Positions 40,220 through 53,032 of a stretch of 64,000 nt of DNA are shown here, in pieces. The stretch is taken from contig VXBA01001027.1 in the NCBI GenBank assembly GCA_013399895.1, positions 1,937,838 to 2,001,837 on the forward strand, written 5' to 3'. The stretch's first letter is position 1. Every line of letters starts with the position of its first letter. Origin of the DNA: Serilophus lunatus. Taxonomy: Eukaryota; Chordata; Aves; Passeriformes; Eurylaimidae. Below the pieces are notes generated by a model, which made no database searches, was not told the DNA's origin, and worked only from the letters and a program-made list of their open reading frames with translations. The translations under genes were made by a program, and so were the position numbers.

Positions 40220-43200
40220 ATTTCTATCCTATGATTAAAACATGCATCATGTAGCTAAGAGAGATATTAGAAATTGCTTCTCAAAATCCCCGTTGAACTA
40301 TAATGAAATGAAGCAATGAAGTTAAAGAAAAGGCACAATTCACATATACAAACTTAGCAGCACTTTCCATTGATACAAAGCTCTATGTGTTTATGTAGAA
40401 ACTTTATCCAGGCAATTCTTGATTAATCTGGTATCAGTGTTTTCATTTCCTTCTTACTATTATAATATTTCTTTTAGTATCAGTAGCGTTGGACAGAAAT
40501 GCAATAAAGAAGACTCGCATACAGCCCCCACCATGCACCACTGGAGTCTTTTCAGGCAGATCCTTGCCTCTATACCCAGTTCCTGCAGATTCAGGGACTT
40601 TGACTTACAAGTACCTTTCCCCAGGACTCAGTAAATTCTTCCTGCTGCTTTCTTGAAGATGTCACTGAGTGCTCCTTCCCTGCCACCTGGCAGCCTCTGG
40701 GCGAGCTGCAGGCTTTCAGTTCCCCAGTGGTGATCTTTGCTGGCCCCTCCTGTAATCTTTGGGATCTCCTACTCCTTCAGCAGAGCCTTACAAGGGAAAC
40801 TGTTGCCCTCCATCTTTCCCACAGCACTCACCCCATACTCTGAGATCATATCAAAAAAATTACCAAGAGAAGCAGAACTTTCAACACTTACTGTCACCTT
40901 TTCATCCAAGAGAAAAAGTGATCTAGTAAAAAAAAATTAAATATGTTAAATGTTTAAAATTTGCCATTTTTTCAACATATTTACATATTACACCATAAAA
41001 AAAAATTATTTTTTAAAAATAAAACAGTATAACTGCATTTAATTTTGAAGAAGCACTGCATATCCAAGCTGACATACAACTTTTGTTACAACCACTGAGT
41101 GAAAAATAACTTATTTGCTCTGTTCACTGATTGAAGTATGGAAAAAGAAGGAAATTGTAAAAAATACACAAAAAATACACAAGTACTATTTTTCCTTCAA
41201 TCTATTAACTGAGAATACAATTCTGAACCAGAAATCACACACTTACCTGATGGAAAGCCACCTCCCTAACCCACCAAATATTTCAATTGGCATTTTAAAG
41301 GAACTAAAACCAGGTTCAATAAGTCTTAGTTTTAAAAAAGGAAAGAGCAAATATCAGCATTTTCTCTTCATTTAATTGCCAACAGAACAGTGTTCATTCC
41401 TGACTGAATTCTAAGGAAACAGAGACATGGATTCGCTGATTCACCAAACTGTGCTTCGTGCAGGCATTTGTGGACAGAGCTGTATGATCCCTGTTTGCAA
41501 TTCCCATTACTGGCAATGTGTGACAGCAGTTCAGTTCCTTCCCTTCCTGGTACCCCACAGTTTGGAGCAGCCTCCTGATGACTCATTATCCACAGTCCTA
41601 ACAAAAAATACACCCAACACATCCAAATGTTGCTGTTTAATTCAGTATTTGGTCAAATCTCACATCTGTAGCAGCAAAATGTCAGAAGGAAGACTACAGT
41701 CTTTTCTTTTTGTATGTGAAATAATGCAAAGGGCTAAAATATTACGCCACTGCCACCAACTTTATGTCATGTTAAGTCCCCTCTCAAATCTTAGAAAATC
41801 ACTTCCAGCACCAAGCATTGCAATAGGGTTAGAGAAGGTCTAAGCATCTCCTTAACATCTTGCATGTCCCCACAAGTAAAATGACTCTGTAATTGGATTT
41901 GTCTTCTGTGTTTCATAGTAGGTTATTTGGACATTATCAGCACTCTGCTTAATTTATAAATACAAAGCCAAAATTCGTACAAAAAACACGCCTGCTCATA
42001 TGCACTGAGACAATGTTTGATGTGTTTCCACTCCAGAGCAGAAAATAACTGATTTTCAAAAACCTTATTTGTGCTGCTGGATGGTCAGTTAGACTTCAGG
42101 CCAACGTAGACATATTTGCAAAACACATTTACAAGGGCAGATTCTTTTGGCTACCACTACACTGAAGTTGTCATAAGAAAACTTTACGGACAGATATTCT
42201 GTAGCGTAAATACATGTTACTATCTTTTGCTCAAGGACAGTGCTGGAAAAAATGAACTTGTAGGGGCTAGTTTCTTCTTTTCTTTTGCTTTTTTTTTAGT
42301 GTAAACAATCACACAGAGAGTAGCCTAATTGTGTGCTCCTCCACTAGGTGGATATGGAACCACATTTCCAATAAAAAAAATCCAATAAAATGTTAGCACC
42401 ACTTTTCTGGGTTTGTAACTGCAGTAATATTGCAATAAAAATGACTTGAGTGTGAATATTTTTCTTTAACAAAAACCAAACTCACTCACTTTGTGTTGCC
42501 TGTGCTGACTCATCCTGTTGACTTGGCATATTCTCCATATCAGCTACAAACCTTTTTAAAAACAAAACAAAAATTAATGGGCGATCTTCTAGCCAGGGAC
42601 TGTTACATACACTATCTTCCAGCAGTAACACCTTGTGCTTGTTTCATATCTTTCTATGAAAGACCTCAGAGCAACAGATTACAATTATACCTCATCCTTC
42701 CTAAGAAGCAGAGAAATTGGAGCAGCAGATGCTCTGCAACCTTGAGGGGAAAAAAAATCTCTTTGCAGGTTACTTGCAGAAAGCAGGGATAAAAATATAA
42801 GGTTTGACCCTCTCTTTCCTTTTCTATCAGTATAGCTACAGAGCCTTCTGATGAAGGAAGAAGGAATGTTCACATTTCTTAAAAATCTAGGATTTTTTCA
42901 GTTATTAGTGTTAGTTGGGAAAATCTTATTTCTTAACCCTTACATTACGGCTAATTAATTCCTCTTTCCCTCCTCCCTAATTTCCCTCCCATCAGCACCA
43001 CCCATTTAGCAACAGATAATTCTGTGCCTTTCTTCTTTTGACTACCATTGCTGCAAGCCTGAAGAGAATGAGTGAGGGGAGGAGTAAAGTAGAGAGTCAG
43101 GAATGAAAAGGGAGGGTTTGCATGGGGGGAGAAAGAGATGAAGAACAAGCAGAGGTCAAAGCAAAGAAGAAAGAAAACAGGGAAAAAAAAAGAATAAAGA

Positions 43201-43670
43201 AGCATGAGAAACAGAGAAGAGCCTTACAAACTTCTGAGACTTGGAAATGTTCTGGAGAGGTGGCTTAATTAATCTTAATCTTTCTGTTACATCAGACCAC
43301 GTATCCTTCACGCCACCTGCCCAGAGGAGGATGAAGGAGCTTCAGGATGGCAGTATTTTGCCTCTGGGACTTTAATAACGAACACTGTTGAACTCCAGTC
43401 CTAATTTCAGACCTCCGGTTACACTAAAGTACAAACAATATTTATGTTCTTGTATTATTACAAGCATTTAATGCAAATATGAGAGGTACAGCCTGAACAC
43501 TCTGGGTGAAAGAGGACCAGTGACATTTGTAAGAGAGCAGTGGCCAAGAGCTCTGCTCATATTCAACTTCTGCACGGTTTTTCAGTCCCACTTATAGCCT
43601 GGATCACTCTTCTCTACCTCTACCAGTTTACTTTTTTTTTTAATGTCAAACAAGATAAAGACTCAAGCAC
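40220..43670. other. Unique sequence, no gene supported
   Basis: A GC-richer patch at about 40.5-40.85 kb and a 138-codon plus-strand frame (41427-41843) were inspected; neither shows a recognisable domain or splice-bounded coding signature. A purine-rich stretch (about 43.07-43.22 kb) is mildly low-complexity. Nothing else was recognised. Confidence 0.45.
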
Positions 43671-43678
43671 CTTCAAGG

Positions 43679-43697
43679 AAAAAAAAAAAAAAACCCA

Positions 43698-43738
<41 letters not shown>
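43679..43738 (+). repeat. Poly-A tract, 15 A + CCCAC + 40 A
   Basis: An A-run at 43679-43693, a short CCCAC interruption and an uninterrupted 40-bp A-run at 43699-43738. No retroposon body or target-site duplication was found, so I treat it as a mononucleotide microsatellite. Confidence 0.9.
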
Positions 43739-43742
<4 letters not shown>

Positions 43743-44356
43743 AGAAATTAGAGGAAGAAAAGGCATGGATTTGTCCTCAGAAAATGTGAGGACTAAACCA
43801 TTTCTTTTCTATTCCTGGACTTGCTGTTCCCTGACTGAAGCATTACAGAAAATGTTACAAGAGTGTCATGCAATTTTCAGTCTTATTTATGCAAATTGAC
43901 AAAAATCCCATCCAGACAACAGCTCTACAGTTTATTCTAATTGAAAATCTAATCTTTACTGCCTGATTTGTTGGCCATCCTGTGAAGTTGAACATTCCTG
44001 AAAACCAGGCAATGAATACCTCTTATCAGGCTTGCAAGATCAATGAACATTAAAAAAACCCTTTGTTATTGCACTCTGATAAAAGTGGAGATAACACTGG
44101 ATAGTTTGAATCAAGGATTGTATGTTCATGAAATAACATCATGTAGTCCTGATGCCTTCATTCCTGACAGCTTGAGCTACATGTCTTTGCTCTGATCCAG
44201 TGCAGCCATTCTTCTGCTGGCTTTATCCTTTAGAGATTCATCTAAAAAAAAATCCCTGTGGACAGAGACTATTTCTATAACACTGGATTGATCATTCTCT
44301 TCTGGTTTTAAAGTGACATAGACAAATAGGGGTTTTGGAAGTCTTCCTCAAAGAGG

Positions 44357-44389
44357 TTAAAAATGTATGTTAGTGACATACATTTTTAA
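44357..44389. repeat. Perfect 14-bp inverted repeat with 5-base loop
   Basis: The left arm TTAAAAATGTATGT (44357-44370) and right arm ACATACATTTTTAA (44376-44389) are exact reverse complements around TAGTG. It is AT-rich (2 G/C pairs in 14), so a stable RNA hairpin is doubtful. A miniature inverted repeat or cruciform-prone palindrome is possible. Confidence 0.85.
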
Positions 44390-44640
44390 TTTGTACATGC
44401 TCTGCACCAGTCTCATTGTAAAAGACTGCCATATATGTTGAAGGCTATTTAGGATAGCACTTGGCATGTTAAAAATCAAAGTTCCAAGGCTCTGGAGAAC
44501 AGAGCCAGGCTCTCAGGTGGTGATGCTCATAGATTGCATCGTCTGTGGATCACCATGGAAGCAATGTGAAATAAGCCGATCAGTAAGCCCTATATGCATA
44601 AAATTCTGTTCTAAAAAGAAAATTTAAAACCCCTCACATT

Positions 44641-44690
44641 TTAGATGGGCCACATCCCTTCCAACCCTAACTATTCTGTGATTCTGTTTA
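44641..44690 (+). mobile_element. CR1 LINE 3' terminal fragment
   Basis: The stretch GGCCACATCCCTTCCAACCC followed by TATTCTGTGATTCTGT is the characteristic 3' end of avian CR1 retrotransposons, including the ATTCTGTG-type 8-bp terminal direct repeats. Only about 50 bp are clearly recognisable. CR1 copies are usually severely 5'-truncated, which fits. The element reads on the plus strand. Upstream sequence (44.47-44.64 kb) may belong to it but has diverged too far to be sure. Confidence 0.75.
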
Positions 44691-44699
44691 AAAGTCAGA

Positions 44700-45480
44700 A
44701 TGTAATGTTTTGGGTAATATGTATGTTCAGTAGACACATACAGATTAAAATGTTTGTGTAACTAAAGAAGTTAGATGATCCTACCATTTTTATCTTCAAT
44801 TTTCCATAATGCTGTCTCCAGCTTTAGCCTTAAGTTTCGACTTAACAACAAGATCTGCTACAGCTGTTAAGTTTGCATTTCTTTTGGTATTTTTTGTCAG
44901 TAAAAAACAGTCTATCCTTGAACTCCCAAGGAAATTTATACCCTGTGGCAGAATCCTGGGCCTTTTTGTCTTATGATCCCTGAAAAGTCCTGTTTTCTTT
45001 CGATCTCTTTGAGGAAACAGATGTTTTCACTGGTCTCCCTTTCCAACTGCTAGGAACCAGCAGCAAGCAGACAATCTTTTCACCCTCTGTGACCAGGAAG
45101 AATAAATACAGGTTTAAAATTCCTGATCAGTCTGTGTTGCTTCAGCACAGGAGATACAGTTACCCGGACAGGTCCCTATCCACAAAACTCAACACCCCCA
45201 TAATTAGGTGTTTGAATATCAGACGTGTGCTTCTAATGTCTTATTCAAAGGACATTGTAAACCAAATAATAAAACCACAAAATAAATATAATGGAGAGAA
45301 AGGAATGCCTAACCAAAACCCTTCCGAGTCCAAATCTACACTTGAACAACCAAAAGACTCACTTTTAAAAGCAAGTCAACAAATAGCTTTCTTTCACTGT
45401 TTCACATACAAAGTTATCTGTAAAAAAATAAAATCACAACACTTAAAAAATAGAAGTCAAAGGTGTTTTTTTTCTTCCTT
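44700..45480. other. Unique sequence with one unrecognised long frame
   Basis: A 135-codon plus-strand frame (45089-45496) is rich in Lys, Ser, Gln and Asn, as expected from AT-rich non-coding DNA, and has no recognisable domain. I do not call it a gene. Confidence 0.5.
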
Positions 45481-45489
45481 GGGAAAGGG

Positions 45490-45720
45490 AAATTAAACTA
45501 TTAAAGGACACCTTGTTAAGTAATTATATAGCAACATCACTGTGCAATTAAATAGCCATCAGTCCCTGCAGCTGAGAAATTTCAGGTAATTATTCAAAGA
45601 TAATTTAATAGGAGAATTACTGTATTCAAGAAAGCATTAGCTAGTAATCTACCTCAATTAAAGCAGCCAATTAATTTCAGCACCTTGATAACAGTTGCCT
45701 TTTGCAAAACTATCCTCCCC
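45490..45720. promoter_or_regulatory. Candidate conserved non-coding block, TAATTA-rich
   Basis: Dense TAAT/ATTA cores occur, including AAGTAATTATATAG, CAATTAAATAG, GGTAATTATTC, GATAATTTAATAGG, CAATTAAAG and CAATTAATTTCAG. They are mixed with non-AT words such as CCTGCAGCTGAG and CAGCACCTTGATAACAG. There is no simple repeat and no own reading frame. Enhancer function and conservation are inferred from texture only. Confidence 0.35.
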
Positions 45721-47146
45721 TACACACACACATAAACCCCAAATTTCAAAATAATGATAAAAAGAGTAAATTTGGTGCATTTTAGCTTCCACAGATAACA
45801 ATTCCCTCCCAGAGAATTTAGAATGCTTTTATACTTTATGTTTTCTGTGTGTATTACTCTTACTGGTTTAGCATTCAACTTCATTTTTACTGTGGTTAAG
45901 TAGGGATCTGAATGTTTGTAAGATGAGTTGGAATAATGAGGGGGACAGAGGAAATCTGTAAAAAACGAATAAATATTTGTCTGTTCTCAGTAAAACAGCA
46001 CAAAAAGCCACATAATAACTGAAAATACATCTCACTGTGATGAAACATCATCAGGGAATTATGGGACTCTCACAGTGCATTGCTTGGTTTTGCTGCTGTA
46101 CATGCACGGTAGACAGAAGTCATTAATCACACCCAGATGCAAACAGAATTGAAGGGAACGGGTTTTATGAGCAAACTGTAACCTTCATGTGCCACACAGC
46201 ACTTGGTTACACAGCAAAATATTTTTCCAAGGTCAGTATATACTGACAGTTCTTTGATACAATGGTGAATATCAACAACTTTAAGTCCTACAGCCTCATA
46301 CTTGTGAGTTTGGATTCCTTGAACAGAGACACTGGCAAAAATACTGGACACAAGGAGTACGTAGGGATGATTTTCAGAAAAACAAAAATGGCAATTTTGG
46401 CATCCATCACTTATTCAGAGTCAATGGTTGCTCAGGTCCTAGATTCCTCATAATTTATTAAAAATCAAAATATGAAACAATCCAAATATTAAAAAAAATA
46501 TCCTGTGATGCAGATGTTCACTGATTTAATTACCATTTTCTGCCTCAACCAGAGCTGTATTATATTTTGTTTAATTTCCTATTTAATTTGTCTTCAAATA
46601 GAAAATAAATTAGAGTTGCAAATAAAAGAACATCTACGTGATTCAGATTTTCATATAATCTTCGTATCCCAGGGGTTCTCTTCCCTCTCCCTTAAACCAT
46701 GGCAGCAAGTTGATGGTAGACTGAATAAGTGTCCTTCTATCTAAGACTTGATAATATCCATAAACAAACACAAACCCCAATCCTGGTGAGCACCAAATCT
46801 GATTAATTTAAGGGAAATACAGAATGTACAGATGTTCAGTCAATGTATCCACTCTCTTTCACAGAAGAAAACAAATAATAGATGCAAAACCCTCCAGATA
46901 CCACATCTGGAATAATCTGAACATCTCAGAGTTATTGGTCACTAACAGAAATCTGTGACATACATGTACACTAAAGCTCTCATTGAAATCAGTCCACATG
47001 GTCCTTTGAGCTGCTACTTGTTAAATAACAGAGAGTCACATAAATTATTGAGTGACTTGGGCCCCTGCCTTAAGTCTTTATTTTGCTCCAACATTTATTT
47101 CAACACGTCTTCAATGTTTCCCTTATTTACTCATCAGTGGAGGATG

Positions 47147-47168
47147 TTTCCATTTAATTTCCATTTAA
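47147..47168. repeat. 11-bp perfect tandem duplication
   Basis: TTTCCATTTAA is repeated exactly at 47147-47157 and 47158-47168. No function is suggested. Confidence 0.85.
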
Positions 47169-48059
47169 TAAGTATTACCTGATACATGAGCACTGTCCCA
47201 GAATTTAGAGAGGTATTCAATACGTCCTTGGCCACTGTGCAACTATTTTTAGCCCATCTTAAATCCTAATATTTTTCTATGAAATAATCATTGCAAAAAA
47301 GTAACTGAGCTACTTCAATGATAGAAAAATTTCTTCAAACTCGTGATAGATCTAAATACGTTTAATATATCCCTAAATTTTTCCTTTTTATCTCAGGGTA
47401 TCGTTTCTGCTTAAAGCAATAGAGGAAGAAAAAAACCCTACCACAAAAACTCAAACTACAAACCTCCGTTATATACATCTCTATCTCAAAATCTGTGCAT
47501 CATTCCCCACAATGATATTCAACAAGGTACTTCAGAACATACCTGTCTTAAATCAGACTGATTAAAATAGGATTAATCACATATCTAAAGCCAGACTCAT
47601 CCTTAAGTATCTTGCTTATAAGAAAACAAAGATAAGTATTTCACTGACCAGTGGTTTTTCTCACGTCCTCATCTAGTGACTGATAGAAGAGCCTGTATTA
47701 GGCAGCATTGCTGCAGGCTCTTAAGCCTTTGCAAGTGGTTGTGATCCCTGTGATGGAAAAATCTAATTTTTCTTCACTGTTGTAAAGAGGGATGAGAAAG
47801 AATATAGCACCACAGAGATTAGGAAAGAGCCCTTAAAGGCTCCCAGTGCAGTCTGTAGCAGGGAAGAGTTGAGCAGCAGGTAACCGGAGGCTCCTGCTAC
47901 CCTTTTTCCTGTTTCTTATACAACATGCAATGATATTTTAAGCTAAGCTGAACAAATAAACACACAAAAAAAAATATATATAATGACAGGATCGGAATTG
48001 GAAAATATCAGGAAGCTGCATCGTCAATTATACAACCAGAATAAGTAATTGGCAATATT

Positions 48060-48495
48060 TAACATAGAGAGCTACAATTCTTTTGGCATCCAGAGTCAAA
48101 TTATATGTGTATTAATCCCCCAATCACAAATTTACTCTCTGAACAATATATTCCGAGTGATTAGAGAAAGTAGAGATTCATCCAAAATAACCACAAGATA
48201 CCTAAAGGATTTAATTTGTTCCATCACAGTGCCACTTGCTGTTCTAATTATCATTTCATCTGAAGTTACCTGTAATTTTCTTTTAGTGCCAAAAAAATTT
48301 GTACATTTTGTTTTCTTAACATTTAGTAGGAGTCTGCTATTAATCAGTCATTTTTCAACATTTTGAAAATCATTCTAGGGATTTAGTACACATTTTATTA
48401 ATGGACCATCCACAGCAGCATTATCTACATAAAAGAGTCAGTAGTTGATTAATAAAATATTTAATAATTTTAGTGTTAATAGGGACCCCCTGAGA
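48060..48495 (-). mobile_element. Decayed LINE reverse-transcriptase fragment, not CR1-like
   Basis: Read on the minus strand, the segment preserves the order of LINE reverse-transcriptase blocks. First comes a PQG...YIND-like block, here SQG...FINQLLTL (48495-48433). Then the catalytic [FY]xDD box, here FYVDN (48434-48420). Then LLLNVKKTKC (48332-48303), then IKSFRYLVVILDES (48215-48174), and finally LDAKRIVA of the thumb region (48093-48067). From FYVDN to LDES the frame runs 87 codons with only two stops (TAG, TGA). The first and last blocks lie in other frames, so frameshifts have occurred. The second catalytic Asp reads Asn, so it is inactive. The LNVKKTK and F[KR]YL.V.LDES pattern fits Jockey-superfamily LINEs of L2/Rex1-like type and differs from avian CR1. 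The exact clade cannot be fixed by eye. Confidence 0.7.
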
Positions 48496-48509
48496 ACTTT
48501 CAACACCAC

Positions 48510-51500
48510 CAGTCAACAGGCCAAATTCAGAGACTCAATTAAGCACTGTGATAAATTGGAATCACCGAGATTCTTCTTTATGACTGTGTATTATTTTGCT
48601 ACCTGTTCGGCATGAGGAAAGAGGAAAAAATAAGGTGAGCCATACATACACTGAGGCTTATAACTGTCTGTTAGGCAAATTTGGTTTAGTCAGGATTAAA
48701 CACCCAGTTTTCCGCAACTACTTTTAGAAGGCAAGCAAAATGATACCTTCACCTCAATATGAGAGGAAACAAAGGAGAGAATATTAATTAAATTAAGAAC
48801 ACTAATACCCCACATCACTCTGGTTTTCAAATAGAAAACAACCCAGAGCTATAAGCATCCTCTAAAATGTCCTACCTTTGCCTAAAACCTCCCACAGGGA
48901 GATTTTTCCTTCGTTCAAGCTGGCAGTTGGAGAGATGGATGGAGGGAGCTGCAACTGGTTCACAAGAGCCCAGCACATTCCTCACTATGTGGTAGCTTGT
49001 CCTGGGTCCTTCTGAACCAGTAGCGTGTTCAGAAGCAAGGACTTCACAGAGAATTCTTTCTAAGCCCCAACCATTCATTCACATGCAAACCATCACCATC
49101 ATCATCTACCATTTCACACCAGCCGTAAGCACAACCCCACATGATGGACTTACAGTCAAGCTTCATGGCTCGGCGCAAGGACCTGACCAAGATCAGCCAC
49201 AGGAAAAAGAGCCCAGCAAACAAAGGACAACACCCTTGATGCAAAGGGAGGAAGAAGGAAGGCTTAAAACACACAGCAGCTCTGTGAGAGGAAAAAAGAA
49301 GTATTGGATCTGACACACATTCTCTGCTCTAAGATAGTTAAGAGCTTATCCAACTTGGTATCCTCCCTAAGGGTAACAAGAAAGCTTAAGTGGCCTGTAT
49401 AAAAACATGACAGACCTGTTTTGTTGTTTCCCTCAAAACCTTCAGTAATTCTACCACTCTGTAAGAGGACCACATCAATGTTCAGGAATATAATAAAAAA
49501 CAACAGGCAGAGAGCATAAAGAAAACACCAAAATAGCAAAAAACAATCATTCAGTGAGCAAAATGGTCCATACAGAGAGGCACTGTCTTAAATTGTAAGT
49601 CTTCATGGCATCAGTCACCTGTATGTGATCATGAACCCTTCTGCCCCAAAAGCCCTTGATCCTCCTCTTTACAAAAAAACCCTCTAGACTTCTTTTTCAC
49701 AAAATAAGAAGTTCAGATTGAATTTCTCACTGGAGAAGGGAGGTGCAGGTAGCCCACTGTCTGTAAGGGTGTGACTGATGGTTCCTACTAACTCCAGACA
49801 CCTAATGCAGTTCCCAAAACCTGAATCCAACAGAAGGAAAATAGACATTTTTCAAGATCTCACCTGAATACTGATTCATCTCATAATGATGGAAGGATTT
49901 TATTGCAACAGCAGTTGTGAATCTCAGCACTACTGAAGACAAAACAAACATCTCTGCCTCCCTACTGTCAGTCAGGCACACCAGAATGAGTAGCATAAAC
50001 AGCCCTATTATAGGAAACAAATTTTTGTATATTTGTGTTATTTTTGTAGATTGGTGTTGTTACAGTTACTGCCACCACGAAAAATGAGTCATACAATAAG
50101 AAAATCAAATCCATTACATTCAGTAATCATACAATTATAAAATGAGAAAAATTCCACTTAAAATAATAACTGTAGGAAAAATTATTTTCTCTTAAGATTA
50201 GTTATCCATCATATTAGTCTCTCATCAAATACTTTATGGTGAAACAGAAATGGGACATCATCCATTTTATAAGCTATTGTCTCTGTGAATCTTGGACTGC
50301 TGTTTTTTAAGAAACATCGAACAGAAATGAACAACAGAAAAAGCTTTGCCAAGTTATCAAAAACACTTACATTAAAAAGCCCTATAAAATCTAATCCTGA
50401 CATCAGTAGGTTACAACTTTGCATGTCCCCAGGGCACTAAAATAATACTCTTTAGAACAGCAGGTGGACTATTTTAGACTTCAGCTTTCTAGTTCTAACA
50501 AGGCTTTTTAATTTTTTTTTTTCCCCTAGGAATTAAGGATGCTAATCACAATCTCCAAATGTGGATTGCTGGGTTGTAAAAATATTAGACCACAAACTGA
50601 CATGGCAGCAACGTACTATGCTGCTGTGAAGGAGGCCTAAATAGGAGGAAAACTCAAGATTCCAGGCTTGCCATCACAAAGGTCAATATAATTGGCCACA
50701 TACAGCAAAATCAACCCCCATGTCTTCCCATAGCCAAGCCAACTGCTGAGGAAGCCCTGTCTTCCTACTGGGATAAATGAAGTCTAGAGTAGGAGGAGCA
50801 GGAGGTTTTGAAATTGTAAATGTAAAAATGTAAGGAACCATAAAGATGTCATCAAAATTTATCCTTAAAGATACCTTGTGATGAGTTAATGCCCTTTGGT
50901 CTTAATTTTTAAGTATGAATTATCCCAAATGTGTGATGATATTTTTCAGTATTGATGTCTAATAATTTTAAACCATTTATAAGTAAAATATTTATTAATA
51001 TTACTATATGTTTCAAAAATACTCATTTTCCCCTTTAAATATATACTCTCCATATTAATAGTACAGAGATTAAATACATTTAAATAATCCTTATCCTCTT
51101 ATCAGACATTAGCTCCACATGTTGATTCCATGGAGCTTTTGTAGGGTGCTGCATATGCTGTGGGAAACTTCTTCCATACAGAAGAACTCTTATCACACTC
51201 AGATCTCAGCTTAAAATTGCCTCAGTTAAATTTAAGATTTTGTGACATGCCATCTTTACTCAGGATCTTCCCAGTAGAAATCAGCTTTATTTTGATTACA
51301 AGATTATTTGTGGCAACCACATAATGTTGTCACCTGTAATTCCAAGAAAATAGACTTCACGATCCAATGATACCTTACAATTCTGCACTGCTTAAGTTCT
51401 AAATTATTCTTTCCAATGCAGTTAGCTACACAGGTTAGTAAAAAAAGGCTTTAAAAACCACATCAGTTATAGATTTATGTATATACAAAAGTCAAGGTAA

Positions 51501-53030
51501 AACATCTGAATAGCAAAAAGAAAAACATACTAAAAAAGGCTTTTCCTGTCAGACCAATTTCAGCAAAATCAAAATTTCACTTAATATATTCCTAATGGAT
51601 TCCAGGGAATACAAAGCAAAACAAAAAAGGCAGCAAGAAGGAGAGAAAGTAAAAGTCTGAATACTAAAAGTGGGGAAAAATGAATGAGACTAAGGGACCT
51701 AATTTTTTTTCAGAACACATTTCACTGAGTGGCTAAAAGCTTGTTCAAATGAAAAATGTATACCTAAATTACAGTAACCTTAACAAAACCCCAACAACAA
51801 AAAAATCCAAACGCCACACAGACAAAAATACTGAAAGCCGCTATAAATAGTTTGTTTGGAAAGCTAGAAGTTTACAAGCCAAACAACACTTATTGTACTA
51901 AAGCAGCAGTTTAAATTCATGAAACCACAGTAAAGAACAGTCCCTCGAATGCACAATGAGTGAGATTTACATGCAGGTAATATATTCTAATTGGCAAAGA
52001 GCAAACCATGCCATTCTGGCTTAAATTGTTTTCAAAGTGCTCACTGAATCTATTTCTGATGAAACCACACACATATTCTGTCAAAATATTAAGAAAATAT
52101 TTGAGAATTGTGACATAATTTTTAAACTCCAAAGAAAGATGCGTATTTTTACAGGGCTGGCAATACAATCATTGTACATGAACTGTGAGCACAGTGTAGC
52201 TAAAAGTACTGCTATGGTAAGAAAGTGGAGGTACGAAAGCGGAGGTAAGAAAGTAAGGGAATTGCTACAACCTCTATGGAGGAGGCATTTTTCTGACTGA
52301 CTCCTGTATTAAAATGAATTCTTTAAAAATGGATTGGACAATTAGAATGTTTGCTAGAGCAAAATGAACCCGAAATTTAATAAAGGATATTTACATGCAT
52401 TCTCTCTATATGATTTGTATATACCCATCCAAATATAAAAGTACATCTTTTCCACAATAATACAATAAGGCTTCTTGGAACCACTGTCAACTAACCAAGG
52501 CCAGTGCTGCATGACTATATTGTCCATATCCCCAGCCAGCTACTTGTACTACTGAATGAAACAAAAGCTGCTACTAACAGTGTTTAAATTAAATGACAGC
52601 TCGTTGCCTAATATACAACTGCATTAATAAAGAGATTAATTTCTATTATAAATTAATTTGCTTGTGGCAATTTCAGACCTCACTTGTTTGGTATCCTAAG
52701 CACTGTACACATACTAGAAGTTTGGTGGGATCAGACATAACAAGATCGACCAGGTCATCTCCAGTCCTTCAAGATTCCTTTCTGCAGAATTCCCAAGATC
52801 TGTGCTTTGCTGCAGCTCTGGGACAAGAAGCACTCCGGTACCAACTATCTCCTACTCCAAAGGACCAGTCTCTGATCAAATTGGATAGGAGACCAAGGTA
52901 CACAACCAAAATATAAGCCAATAGGAAAGTCAATTGCTGGACTGTACTTAACGTATTTCTTTCTTACTGTGCTTTAGATTTGTTTCACCACCAGTTAATT
53001 GAAGGTAAGCATTTGCGGTATAATGAGACT
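48510..53030. other. Unique sequence, no gene supported
   Basis: Only short frames. A MEF2-type decamer CTATAAATAG occurs at 51841-51850 without a surrounding motif cluster. A three-unit 14-bp repeat at 52217-52258 is listed separately. The 49.08-49.3 kb stretch is slightly GC-richer with two overlapping frames on opposite strands and no domain. Confidence 0.5.
52217..52258 (+). repeat. 14-bp minisatellite, three imperfect units
   Basis: Units GTAAGAAAGTGGAG, GTACGAAAGCGGAG and GTAAGAAAGTAAGG at 52217-52230, 52231-52244 and 52245-52258. It is purine-rich and looks like a local tandem duplication. Confidence 0.85.
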
Positions 53031-53032
53031 AT

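Noticed and set aside
41427..41843. 138-codon plus-strand frame
   Set aside because: No known family, no repeat similarity and no supporting start context or exon boundary. Treated as chance.
45089..45496. 135-codon plus-strand frame rich in Lys, Ser and Asn
   Set aside because: Its composition mirrors AT-rich non-coding DNA. No domain seen.
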